A stretch of 64,000 nt of DNA from positions 175,628,147 to 175,692,146 of the forward strand of contig CM071597.1 of assembly GCA_036435485.1 (NCBI GenBank). Reading direction: 5' to 3'. This DNA is from Saposhnikovia divaricata (lineage: Eukaryota > Streptophyta > Magnoliopsida > Apiales > Apiaceae). The notes under the pieces are model-generated. The model did no database searches. It saw only the letters and a program-made list of their open reading frames with translations, and was not told the origin of the DNA. The stretch's first letter is position 1, and the number at the start of each line of letters is the position of its first letter. The position numbers and the translations under genes are program-made. Shown here piece after piece: positions 33,804 through 44,158 of the stretch.

Positions 33804-34889
33804 CCACAGAAACGGAGCAGATCAAAAGAAGAGTTTGGAATTGGATAGCCTAGAGTTGTGAAGAACAAGGGTTGCGAACAAGAAATGATGTGATACCCGT
33901 GGTAACCCCTGGGGCTACCGGGTTGAATCAAAAGAAAGACAGGGCTCGGGGGGTGGTTGCCGACCTACTAGCCTAGTACAATAGATACGAAGTTGCCAAA
34001 TCAACTTAAATGTCTTAGAATTTACCCAAAGTGCTGCGAGCACGCCCAAATCAATGAAGTACATATAATTGTTTGACAAGATAAGTCTAAAAAAAAAAGC
34101 ACGAATCCAGTAAGGACAAGTATCAAACATATTATGAGCACCTAAAGAAGCAGTTGAGGAGGGAACCCGAGTACCAATTGCCTCAAGCCCCCCTCGACAC
34201 ACACACACAGAACATGAATTCGAGCATGCAACCAGAGACTGAGTTCTAGATATACAACCTCGTTCAAAAGAAAGATCAATAACTCAAAAATACGGTGAAA
34301 ACCAGTGAGTAAACATGAAAAGATTCGAATGAATCAAAGCAAACGACATGCAATGGCTACCGGAGTCACAAATCGGCTATCAGTTTAAGGATATGAACGA
34401 ACACAAGTATACGAAGAATATAATCAAACACTCACATAAATATTATACGTGTGATAGTCATAAGAGTAAGTCATGAAAGGTAGATGCTTACTTGGATAAA
34501 CTAAAGAGGCAGGAGTGTGAATTTCTTAGCCTTCACCGGAGAAAAGCTCGTCAGAAAACGTTTACAATCTTCTCTTACTTGAGAAAGAGCTGTGGAGATG
34601 AAAAGAAAAGCCAAGGGGTTAATTGTGTAGATATATAAAAGCGAGGTGGGAAGAGGCGTGTCCCCTTTAGCCAATGAACCTGGCACAGAAAACAAGGCAG
34701 GCGGGAAGCGTGTATGTGTGGGAAGACGGACCATCAATCATCATCTTAAAAGGAAATGGCAGAGTCCAAGAGTGATTACCACATTCTCGTAATTATCTTT
34801 TTAATTCCCCTGGGATGAAAGTAATTAGCAGATAAATTACAAAGGGTCCCGTTTAACGGTTAACTTAAAATTCGAGCTTTCGTAGTACG
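33804..34889. other. Non-coding; promoter side of the antisense gene and remains of the 3' region
   Basis: Contains a CA microsatellite-like patch (34197-34210) and a TATA-like TATATAAAAG (34631-34640) whose position would suit the antisense gene only if read on its reverse complement, so it is not called. The polypurine tract expected before the 3' LTR is missing because the LTR itself is truncated. Confidence 0.45.
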
Positions 34890-35564
34890 GTATCCCCAGC
34901 TTCCGCCGGAAGCCTGATTAGACTGTCAATATAGATAAGGCACGCTTCCTATTTTATAGGAACACGTCTATATCACTTTAAAACGCTCTCAAACAGATAT
35001 ACTTTCAGTTATATGAGGATATATGTCATATTTACTTGATAAATGATGCAAAATCATAATAAATACAAAGGATAATCATCCTACATGACCTAAACTACTT
35101 GGTAACCTGATTATATACATCTTACACGATTATTATCAGAAATAACAGTCATTATCCCACTGGAGAGAGGATAACTCATCAGAAACAACCGATCATATTA
35201 CTCAAGAACTACATTCGGGCTTGATCTACTATAAATAGTGGTATGTAGGCAGTTTACGGGATCTTCTTCGACACTTACACTCCTTGAGTAGCTTGAGCAC
35301 ACGCACTCTTGTGTGACACAGTCTTATTAGGGTTCTTGGCTGGCCAACATTTGGTCCTTGAGCTCTCATCCCGTAGATTCAGTCCGATCCTTCCGAGGAA
35401 CCACATCCCATGTTCTTCGGTAACCCTAGTCGTGAGCCTTCCCGGGCGGCTAGCTATTGATCTCCAACTACGAGCCTTTCTGGGTGGTTGGACGATTCCT
35501 TGTTTATTGGCGCTATTCCAGCACGAGGCCTCATAATCTGTTGTGCTAAATTCCTCCCACAACA
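34890..35564 (+). mobile_element. 3' LTR of the Tat-lineage element, lacking its first 276 bp
   Basis: Matches 22421-23095 over 675 bp with no net length difference. The sequence before 34890 is unrelated to 22145-22420, so the U3 start and the PPT were deleted. The terminus CACAACA and the duplication CTAAT are intact. Confidence 0.93.
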
Positions 35565-35569
35565 CTAAT

Positions 35570-35993
35570 ATATGTTTTCAATAGTTGTTTCATGTGGATA
35601 AAGAAGAAGAAAATCTCTCCACTCCACAAGTAGCAGTAGTAGAAAAAGTGAAAAATAACAACTGTATTAATAATATACTCAAGTTCCTTGGAAGTTAAAT
35701 AAGCAAACCAAACAAGATTAACTATGTAACTCGTAGTTACGTAGTGTCGAACCAAACACATATTTTTAAATATCCTTGGAATCAAGGAGTTCCATGGAAT
35801 TTGAAGTTTCCTACGTAACTCCAAAGTTTGAGAAACAAACAAGGCCTATACATTAACCAAGTCTCATAATACTATGTGGGGTTAAATTACATGACTTATA
35901 TAGGGAATAAAAATGCCTAAAATATAACCTAATGGACCAAGGCCCATCAATAATTGGGCTTATTATATGCATGATGAGTTGGTGAATACATAC
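35570..35993. other. Non-coding, intron-like; junction between carrier and COLD1 fragments
   Basis: This 424 bp lies between the carrier splice acceptor (interrupted by the Tat element) and the COLD1-like exon at 35994. No next COLD1 exon and no upstream carrier exon can be read in it, so it must contain the junction of two unrelated gene fragments. Confidence 0.6.
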
Positions 35994-36072
35994 CCTGTTC
36001 CTTCCGATCATCCTGCACGGATCGCACAACTGTTCCCACAATCCGCTTGAAGATTGAACTACCCTTTAGCTT
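35994..36072 (-). pseudogene. COLD1: COLD1-like exon E (last one present)
   Basis: Reads KLKGSSIFKRIVGTVVRSVQ and DDRKEQ, the family's cytosolic-loop motif. Acceptor GTTTCAG; donor GTATGT. The following exon (coiled coil EVQALEELSKQ type) is not found downstream. Confidence 0.9.
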
Positions 36073-36494
36073 CTGAAACATGGTAATACCAATAGGTACT
36101 TCATAAGTGTAATTATGAATCAAAGAGCTATTGTATCGTTTATTATGGTAATTTCAATATCATAACAGATTCTGTCACAAATTAACAAGTTTCACTTCAC
36201 AATTTAGGGTCGCATACTTTTTTGTAAATTATAAAATTCTATATTTTTTACTAAATAATTTTTTGCATAATTGTTTTAATTTTTTTATAAGAATGGAAAA
36301 AATGTATTCTTTATTCTTCAAAAAAAATGCGTTGTGCAAGGGAACAAAATATTATATAATTTTACAAAAGCATTAATTTTTTTCAAGAAATATATAATTC
36401 ATACAAATATTGGCTTTAGCAAAAGAATTCTACTCCCTCGGTCCGAAAAGAATGACCCTTTTACTATTTACACGTACTTCAAGACACATAGAAG

Positions 36495-36542
<48 letters not shown>

Positions 36543-37606
36543 TAACATTCTTAGTGATACCATTGTGGTATTAGGTCGTCCCAGTGGTAGCAGTTCATAT
36601 TTTTGACTTACTCATGATACACCTAAACTTTTAACTTTGTTAGTCGTATACTCTTAGTGATAGCAAAATTAAGAAACTAGTCAACTGTCACTACTAGATA
36701 TTTTTAAATAAAGATTGGGAGAAATTCCCATCCATATTCTTCATCTCTTGAAGTAACAAACAATTTGGTACAATCTTCATTGTCTTCTCCCTAATCGTCT
36801 TCTTTTCACTATCTTTTCCCCAAATGTGATCTGCCATCAGGGCATTCCAAATACTATTGGAAAATAGTACAACCAGGAATAGTCAAAACAACAATTGAGA
36901 ATATCAATTTAAAAAAAAGAAATTGTACAAAACTATAAAGTTCAAATGGGGTCACGCTTCCCATCAGACTGGATATTCTTTTGACAATCAATTGATCTAT
37001 TGAATTCTACAACTTACTTATTTTTACAAGTATGATAATGAGATATTAAGCTAGGTTTCAAACACAAACCTAAAAGGAATACACAAAATCAAAATATTGC
37101 AGTTGAGTCAATTTGTTGTTGACAACCTAGTTCTGTTCACAGAAAGCGTAGATTCTTTTTTAGTATTAGCATAGATTTTTTTTGTTATGATTGCTTCTGA
37201 TAAATTTCTAGCCTATGTATACTCTATGTTTGACACACACACATATATTGTCTTTCTGGAACAAGACAAACGTTTAATAATTAATATAACCTAAACTGTT
37301 AATAAAACCACAACTGATTATGTCAACTTTCAAGCACCAGAGAAATACACCAACAATTATGTCAAGAAATTGTAAGCTGCACACCATATAATGAAACATT
37401 GTGATTTCTAAAACCGTTTTATAACCAAATAGTTTTTTTTGTTATAAATCATTTTCAGTGAAGGGTTTACATGTAAAAAAATTGAAATTTTCAAGAGACA
37501 AAACAGAGAATAAAAACAAAGTGAAAAGTGAAGATGTACAACTTATCATCACAGCTAAAGTTTATCCAAGAAAAGCAACAATGAAAATATGCCAAAACAA
37601 ATGTAC
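36073..37606. other. Intron-like sequence with Stowaway-like end and TA microsatellite
   Basis: Between COLD1-like exons E and D. It contains a TA-CTCCCTCGGTCC start (36431-36444), the usual Stowaway MITE terminus, but the opposite arm was not found. A (TA)n tract follows at about 36499-36537. The rest is AT-rich and non-coding. Confidence 0.6.
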
Positions 37607-37711
37607 CTCTTCTGACCCCTGATTGTTTTCTTTTTTTCTTTGGCAATGCAAGTCTCCATAGATTGCATGAGCTGCCTTTCCAAAGCCTTAATTCCAGTTT
37701 CTTCAATTTCC
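37607..37711 (-). pseudogene. COLD1: COLD1-like exon D, with internal frameshifting deletion
   Basis: Starts in phase as REIEETGIKALERQLMQSME and TCIAKEKKK, then the A-rich stretch runs into bases that in the next frame read NQGSEE, matching the family before the KLK of exon E. About ten residues expected between are missing and the frame changes, so a deletion in the A-rich tract (length not a multiple of 3) has broken the exon. Confidence 0.85.
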
Positions 37712-38098
37712 CTTGCATTTGACAAGTAAGAATCTAAACATATTATGGTGAAATGGTAAGAGGATAGTACGTACATAATTTGTGTAAAGCACTTGGCAAA
37801 TTGTTAATTCACGGTGCTAATCATGATGAACAAAAATTGGAAATGTCATATTAACACCAACCAGTTGTGGTTCAACTAGAGAACATGGAACTGGCCAATG
37901 GTATGAAACAAATACAGGGTGACTCTTCTACCTAAAAGCATCATAGTTTTGATGTACATATATATGTAGATAATGTGCAGTGCAGTGTGCACACAAGTGT
38001 ACTTAACTGTCGATCTCATCCTTTCTCATAATAGATAGTATATTGCGGATCAGTTTCCTATCCATTGAATACACCCTAACTTGATGTAGAAAATTTAC

Positions 38099-38219
38099 CT
38101 AATGAAGAGAGATAGATAACTGTATGGCAAATTGACAGCTCCGAACCCAGATAAGACAGCCATGACAGTCACCCCAATCACCCCTATTCTGCTTACCAGC
38201 TGAGGAATGGTAAAAAATC
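38099..38219 (-). pseudogene. COLD1: COLD1-like exon C
   Basis: Reads GFFTIPQLVSRIGVIGVTVM, then AVLSGFGAVNLPYSYLSLFI, the most conserved block of the family. Acceptor CTCCAG and donor GTAAAT; open and in phase with its neighbours. Confidence 0.95.
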
Positions 38220-39060
38220 CTGGAGATTAAAAGAATGAGATAAATATAACATATTGGAAACCTTTCTTAGTGAGATTGGTCCATTACGAGGAAAGGCCAG
38301 AATTTAGATTTGACAAACAAGGAATGACAAGTGAAAGAAACAAAAGGCACATCCTTAAAAAGGGCATGAACTTAATGCTATTTCACTGAATAAAAAACCA
38401 AGAAAGCGAATATAGAAATGCAGATCATAGTGCTCAGAAGACCATCACGCATGCAATATTGCTGCTGATTATGACAGTCAATTCAAAGAATTTTTTCTTC
38501 AAGGGCCGGGTAACAATTTCAAAAAAGCAACAGGTTCTGAGGTTCAATTTTATTGATGGTTTTCAATGTGACAATATTTTAAGCAGACCTCAAAGCTACA
38601 GCTGTCTACCCTTTAATATGCCTTATAAGTTTTCAATCAATTTCATGCAATCATACAAGTAAAGGTGCGATGATAATTGTTTCTAGAACTTGCCAATCAG
38701 CAAAAAATGTATTAGACAAACCGAGTGAGAATAGTATTGCAGAATCCAAGTTCTAACCCAAGATAAACTAAACCCCCTAACTACCTGGGTATGCGTCAAT
38801 TTTATGTCCCTACTAAATGCATGTATAACTCGAATTAAAAGGCCACAAAGAAAATAAATGGGGGAAAAATAAAAGAGGAAGCTTAAGAGATATTGCAAAC
38901 CGAATGCATGTCTAGAAACAGATAGTTGATGAAGAACTACATTATAAAGATTCGCATGCAGCCAAATATATAAGGTTCTAAAATCTGCATAAGACAAACA
39001 AGGAGAGAGTGTGTGCTTGTGGTGGGTGGGATAATCCTAATAAATGGGGAAAGAATTAAC

Positions 39061-39142
39061 CATTATCAGGTGAAGGCATTGGAAAATGAATGCCCATCCG
39101 CCAAAAGGCATAGAGAAAGGCGAACAGAAATAAGATACCGCC
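39061..39142 (-). pseudogene. COLD1: COLD1-like exon B, 3' piece
   Basis: Continues the frame of the 5' piece after removal of the nest and one AAGTG copy: GGILFLFAFLYAFWRMGIHF then PMPSPDN. This is a transmembrane segment followed by the family's FWRMGIHFPMPSP motif. Donor GTTAAT follows 39061. The restored exon would be 108 bp. Confidence 0.92.
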
Positions 39143-39147
39143 AAGTG

Positions 39148-39402
39148 TGATGGCTTGAAAGTAGAGATGAAGAAAGAAAATTGTTTCTTCTCAAACTCTC
39201 AAAACTCATTCTTTTATTAAGAACTCTCTAAATTTTTTGATATATTTTACATGCAAACTCTCAACCTATTTATAGGCTACATCTCAAGCATTTTACATCA
39301 TTGATTACATCACCATTTAGGCAACCTACTACAAATTATTCAACATTGGACACCTACCACATTTTATTCTAGAGAGTTGAAATTTAGCTTATTAATTTAA
39401 CA
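39148..39402 (-). mobile_element. copia 3' LTR (255 bp) of the outer element
   Basis: Complete LTR, TG..CA, with TATA-like CCTATAAATAGG on the minus strand. It is followed at 39403-39413 by the polypurine tract AAGGGGGGGC in minus sense. Confidence 0.9.
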
Positions 39403-39410
39403 GCCCCCCC

Positions 39411-40934
39411 TTAAGCTAAATTTCCACACATGCCAAGCTTCTTTTTCAATTCTTTAAAGATATCCGACCTCAAAGATTTTGTAAAAATATCTGCAACTTG
39501 GTTTTCTGTCTTGCAATGCTTGATCTCTACTTCTCCCTTCTCAACCAAGTCTCTAATGAAATGATACTTGATTTTGATATGCTCGCTCTTCCCATGGAAT
39601 ACTGGATTCTCCGTGAGTGCTATAGCAGAATTACTATCACAATATATTACAGGACTTCCTTTCATGACATGCTTGAGATCTTCTAACACCCATGTAATCC
39701 ACAAAGCTTGACAACCAGCTAATGACAAAGAAATATATTCCGCCTCTGCTGTTGAGAGAGCCACGACTTGTTGTTTCTTCGACATCCATGTGATTGCACT
39801 CGAGCCAAGAAAGAAAACATTACCTGAAGTACTTTTACTATCATCAACACTTCCGGCCCAATCACTATCGCAATATCCGACTACCTTAGTGTCATTCACC
39901 TTTTGATAATAAATTCCATCTCCAAGTGTTCCACGAATATACCTTAAGATTCTTTTCCCGGCTTCCCAATGTGTCTTCTTTGGTTTCTCCATGAATCTAC
40001 CGATCAAGCTGACACCATATGTAATGTCTGGACGAGTGGCGGTCAAGTACATCAAGCTCCCAACTAGACTCCTATAGTATGTTGGATCAACATATTTAGA
40101 ATCGTCATCCTTGCTTAGTTTCAATCCAACTTCAACAGGAGTACTACTTGCTTTTGCATCTTCCATTCGAAACTTCTTTGTAATGGGATTGTATAATTTG
40201 TATGCCTTAGAAGCTTCACTATAACCAACAAAGATGCATTTATCAGATTTATCATCAAGTTTGCCTCTCTTTTCATCGGGCACATGAGAGTAACAAATGC
40301 TTCCAAAAATTCTAAAGTGAGAGACACATGGATTCTTATGACTCCAAGCTTCTTGTGGAGTCTTCCCTTGTACACTTTTAGTAGGTGCACGATTGAGAAC
40401 ATAACATGCACAAGCAACCGCTTCGGCCCAAAACATCTTAGGCAATCCTTTTGTTTTCAACATACTTCCTACAAGCTCCATGATTATTTGTTTCTTTCTC
40501 TCGGCCACCCCATTTTGTTGAGGGGTTGAGCGAACCGTTAGCTGATGACGAATGCCAAGCTTTTTCAAAAAACTTCCAAATTCTTGGGACATATATTCAC
40601 CACCACGATCGGATCGTAGTGTCTTTAAAGAATGACCACTTTCTTTCTCCACATTTGCTTTGAAAACTTTAAATGTTTCAAATACTTGAGATTTTTCTTT
40701 GAGAAAATAAATCCACATCTTGCGACTATAATCATCAATAAAAGTGAGGAAATAACAACTACCTCCAATAGAGTTTGTGCGCATAGGTCCACACAAATCC
40801 GAATTTACCAATTCCAATGGCTTTTTAGCTCGCCATGCCTTCTCTTTTGGAAATGGATCTCGATGGTGCTTGCCAAAAATGCAATCTTCACATAATTGAT
40901 CTTGCTTTTGAATATTAGGAATACCTCTTACCAT
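39411..40934 (-). CDS. pol: copia integrase fused in frame to RNase H; RT deleted
   Basis: A 507-codon frame. It starts in the integrase zinc-binding end (CEDCIFGKHH), then the catalytic core with NSDLCGPM, TLRSDRGGEYMSQEF and PQQNGVAERK (DDE residues D, D, E present). At residue about 255 (ITKK) it jumps in frame to FRMEDAKASSTP, the start of the RNase H region, which contains GYCDSDWAGSVDDSKSTSG, STAEAEYISLS and ADIFTK and ends GNLA. The whole reverse transcriptase is missing. The joint lies at AAGAAG (40173-40178). It could still be translated but cannot support reverse transcription. Confidence 0.9.
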   Translation of the reverse strand: MVRGIPNIQKQDQLCEDCIFGKHHRDPFPKEKAWRAKKPLELVNSDLCGPMRTNSIGGSCYFLTFIDDYSRKMWIYFLKEKSQVFETFKVFKANVEKESGHSLKTLRSDRGGEYMSQEFGSFLKKLGIRHQLTVRSTPQQNGVAERKKQIIMELVGSMLKTKGLPKMFWAEAVACACYVLNRAPTKSVQGKTPQEAWSHKNPCVSHFRIFGSICYSHVPDEKRGKLDDKSDKCIFVGYSEASKAYKLYNPITKKFRMEDAKASSTPVEVGLKLSKDDDSKYVDPTYYRSLVGSLMYLTATRPDITYGVSLIGRFMEKPKKTHWEAGKRILRYIRGTLGDGIYYQKVNDTKVVGYCDSDWAGSVDDSKSTSGNVFFLGSSAITWMSKKQQVVALSTAEAEYISLSLAGCQALWITWVLEDLKHVMKGSPVIYCDSNSAIALTENPVFHGKSEHIKIKYHFIRDLVEKGEVEIKHCKTENQVADIFTKSLRSDIFKELKKKLGMCGNLA

Positions 40935-41038
40935 ATGACCTTTACAAATCTATGATAGAGTGCTAAAACTCAAGTGATTATATCGAAGATGCCAAAGCCA
41001 AGACTTGTCATTCACAATATTAACAAAACATGGAAGAG
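40935..41038 (-). pseudogene. copia integrase N-terminal leftover
   Basis: Minus-strand continuation of the same element (NDKSWLWHLRYNHLSFSTLS), with a stop before ICKGHMV. It ends at about 41038, where the sequence switches to a plus-strand copia piece. Confidence 0.8.
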
Positions 41039-41814
41039 ATTTGATGAAGAAGTTTCGAATGGAAGATGCAAAAGCAAGTAGTACTCCTGTTGAAGTTGGA
41101 TTGAAACTAAGCAAGGATGTCGATTCTAAATATGTTGATCCAACATACTATAGGAGTCTAGTTGGGAGCTTGATGTACTTGACCGCCATTTGTCCAGACA
41201 TTACATATGGTGTCAGCTTGATCAGTAGATTCATGGAGAAACCAAAGAAGACATATTGGGAAGCCGGGAAAAGAATCTTAAGGTATATTCATGGAACACT
41301 TGGAGATGAAATTTATTATCAAAAGGTGAATGACACTAAGGTAGTCGGATATTGCGATAGTGATTGGGCCGGAAGTGTTGATGATAGTAAAAGTACTTCA
41401 GGTAATGTTTTCTTTCATGGCTCGAGTGCAATCACATGGATGTCGAAGAAACAACAAGTCGTGGCTCTCTCAACAGCAGAGGCGGAATATATTTCTTTGT
41501 CATTAGCTGGTTGTCAAGCTTTGTGGATTACATGGGTGTTAGAAGATCTCAAGCATGTCGTGAAAGGAAGTCCAGTAATATATTGTGATAGTAAGTCTGC
41601 TATAGCACTCACGGAGAATCTAGTATTCCATGGGAAGAGCAAGCATATCAAAATCAAGTATCATTTCATTAGAGACTTGATTGAGAAGGGAGAAGTAGAG
41701 ATCAAGCATTGCAAGACAGAAAACCAAGTTGCAGATATTTTTAAAAAACCTTTGAGGTCGGATATCTTTAAAGAATTGAAAAAGAAGCTTGGCATGTGTG
41801 GAAATTTAGCTTAA
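41039..41814 (+). pseudogene. copia RNase H fragment, inverted relative to the outer element
   Basis: Reads DLMKKFRMEDAKASSTPVEV through the RNase H motifs (GYCDSDWAGS, STAEAEYIS) to GNLA and a stop at 41812-41814. It begins abruptly at the inversion junction; upstream RT is absent. One lesion is ADIFKK in place of the family's ADIFTK. It is followed by the PPT and an LTR. Confidence 0.85.
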
Positions 41815-41821
41815 GGGGGGC

Positions 41822-42259
41822 TGTTAAATTAATAAGCTAAATTTCAACTCTCTAGAATAAAATGTGCTAGGTGTTGAATGTTGAATAATTTGTAGTAGGT
41901 TGCCTAAATGGTGATGTAATCAATGATGTAAAATGCTTGAGATGTAGCCTATAAATAGGTTGAGAGTTTGCATGTAAAATATATCAAAAAATTCAGAGAG
42001 TTCTTAATAAAAGAGTGAGTTTTGAGAGTTTGAGAAGAAACAATTTTCTTGTAGGTGTTGAATGTTGAATAATTTGTAGTAGGTTGCCTAAATGGTGATG
42101 TAATCAATGATGTAAAATGCTTGAGATGTAGCCTATAAATAGGTTGAGAGTTTGCATGTAAAAATATCAAAAAATTCAGAGAGTTCTTAATAAAAGAGTG
42201 AGTTTTGAGAGTTTGAGAAGAAACAATTTTCTTTCTTCATCTCTACTTTCAAGCCATCA
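41822..42259 (+). mobile_element. copia LTR with an internal tandem duplication (438 bp)
   Basis: Starts TGTTAAATTAATAAG after the PPT AAGGGGGGC and ends AAGCCATCA. A block of about 180 bp, from GTTGAATGTTGAATAA to AGAAACAATTTTCTT, occurs twice in a row (about 41867-42049 and 42050-42231), making it longer than the 255 bp LTR at 39148. It serves both as 3' LTR of the upstream RNase H piece and as 5' LTR of the gag piece. Confidence 0.88.
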
Positions 42260-42261
42260 AA

Positions 42262-42601
42262 GTGGTATTACAGCCAGTCGGAATATTCGCCATAATATAT
42301 CAAATCAAAGATCTCTCGGAGACGAATCCAAAGCCGCAGGAATAACCCCGATCGGAGCTCCGACGCGCCGCCAATCGCCGCCGGAAGGTGACTGCAGAAG
42401 GACAGTTTTGCAGATAATTCTGCAGAATTTTTCCAGAAATTTGAAGGGGGTACTGTTCATCTATACGGTACTGTTCATACATAATGTTCATATATTGTAT
42501 TGTTCATACATACTGTTCATATACGGTACTGTTCATACATACTTTTCTGCACTGTTCATATACGGTACTGTTCAAAAAAATCCTATTAGTCTTGTTTTAA
42601 G
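42262..42601 (+). other. PBS-like site and 5' leader with TACTGTTCATA repeats
   Basis: TGGTATTACAGCC after the LTR is a diverged Met-type PBS (compare TGGTATCAGAGC). The leader at about 42455-42570 is built from TACGGTACTGTTCATA-type repeats. The same motif recurs in the 5' leader of the chromovirus at 52160-52300. Confidence 0.7.
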
Positions 42602-43390
42602 ATGGCTTCCAGCAGCAATACGTTACAACCTCAATTGCCACGTTTGACGGGAAAGAATTACAACCAATGGAGCATTCAAATGAAAGTGTTATATGGCTTT
42701 CAAGATCTTTGGGAGATTATGGAAAATGGATATGAAAAACCGGAGGATCAATCCAAACTCTCGCCACAACAATTAAGCAGTTTGAAGGAGAATCAAAAGA
42801 AGGACAAGAAAGCTCTCTACTTTATTTATCAAGCAGTTGATGAAGTTATTTTTGAGAGGATTTCAACAGCATCAACATCCAAGGAGGCGTGGGACATCCT
42901 TAACAAGGCTTACAAAGGTGAAGAAAAGGTTAAAATGGTGAGACTTCAAGCTCTAAGAGGAGAATTTGATTCACTCAAAATGAAAGAAGGAGAAACGGTG
43001 GAGGAATATTATAATCGAACAATTTCGATTGTTAATCAACTTCGTGTAAATGGTGAAGAAATTTCAGATAGAAGAGTCTTGGAAAAAATTCTTCGTAGCA
43101 TGACTCAAAAATTTGAGCATGTTGTTGTGGCTATTGAAGAATCAAAGGATTTGAATACTTTCTCTCTTGAAGAATTGTTGGGCTCACTACAATCTCACGA
43201 GCTACACATCAAACAATTTGACTCTCCTTCGGAGCAAGCTTTTCAAGTTCAAGACACTAATCATGGCGTTTTTAGAGGAAGAGGTGGAAGAGGATCATTT
43301 CGTGGTCGAGGACAAGGAAGAGGAAAAGTGCCAAGTGAAAATTCAAGTTCATATCAAAGAGGAAGTGGAAGAGCTCGTGGAGGAAGAAGT
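42602..43390 (+). CDS. gag: copia gag (truncated at its C terminus)
   Basis: Starts ATG with MASSSNTLQPQLPRLTGKNY and NQWSIQMK (typical copia gag N terminus). The central UBN2-type domain follows (WDILNKAYKGEEKVKMVRLQ; SLKMKEGETVEEYYNRT), then an RG-rich tail (RGRGGRGSFRGRGQGRG). The CCHC knuckle, protease, integrase and RT are absent: at AAGAAG (43384-43389) the sequence jumps to the RNase H region, out of frame with gag, so gag ends shortly after with a foreign tail to 43441. It would act as an RNA-binding structural protein. Confidence 0.9.
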
Positions 43391-44151
43391 TTCGAATGGA
43401 AGATGCAAAAGCAAGTAGTACTCCTGTTGAAGTTGGATTGAAACTAAGCAAGGATGACGATTCTAAATATGTTGATCCAACATACTATAGGAGTCTAGTT
43501 GGGAGCTTGATGTACTTGACCGCCACTCGTCCAGACATTACATATGGTGTCAGCTTGATCAGTAGATTCATGGAGAAACCAAAGAAGACACATTGGGAAG
43601 CCGGGAAAAGAATCTTAAGGTATATTCGTAGAACACTTGGAGATGGAATTTATTATCAAAAGGTGAATGACACTAAGGTAGTCGGATATTGCGATAGTGA
43701 TTGGGCCGGAAGTGTTGATGATAGTAAAAGTACTTCAGGTAATGTTTTCTTTCTTGGCTCGAGTGCAATCACATGGATGTCGAAGAAACAACAAGTCGTG
43801 GCTCTCTCAACAGCAGAGGCGGAATATATTTCTTTGTCATTAGCTGGTTGTCAAGCTTTGTGGATTACAAGGGTGTTAGAAGATCTCAAGCATGTCGTGA
43901 AAGGAAGTCCAGTAATATATTGTGATAGTAAGTCTGCTATAGCACTCACGGAGAATCCAGTATTCCATGGGAAGAGCAAGCATATCAAAATCAAGTATCA
44001 TTTCATTAGAGACTTGGTTGAGAAGGGAGAAGTAGAGATCAAGCATTGCAAGACAGAAGACCAAGTTGCAGATATTTTTACAAAACCTTTGAGGCCGGAT
44101 ATCTTTAAAGAATTGAAAAAGAAGCTTGGCATGTGTGGAAATTTAGCTTAA
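43391..44151 (+). CDS. copia RNase H region joined directly to gag
   Basis: Frame from FRMEDAKASSTPVEVGLKLS through WMSKKQQVVALSTAEAEYIS and ADIFTKPLR to GNLA. RNase H motifs are intact. It has its own ATG (43396) but would not be read from gag because the joint is out of frame. Near-identical to the copies at 39411 and 41039. Confidence 0.88.
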
Positions 44152-44158
44152 GGGGGGC

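Larger units (their letters stand above)
22145..35564 (+). mobile_element. Tat-lineage Ty3/gypsy retrotransposon, 13.4 kb
   Basis: LTR termini TGTTGTG/CACAACA and 5 bp target duplications CTAAT on both sides (22140-22144, 35565-35569) define a single insertion. Order inside: 5' LTR, PBS, gag, protease, RT, RNase H, a second (archaeal-like) RNase H, integrase, a tandem-repeat array, and a gene on the opposite strand before a 5'-truncated 3' LTR. The double RNase H and antisense extra gene are hallmarks of the Tat clade (Tat/Ogre/Retand). Stops and frameshifts make this copy non-autonomous. Shared LTR parts (675 bp each) differ at about 20 positions by eye, a moderately young insertion. Confidence 0.93.
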
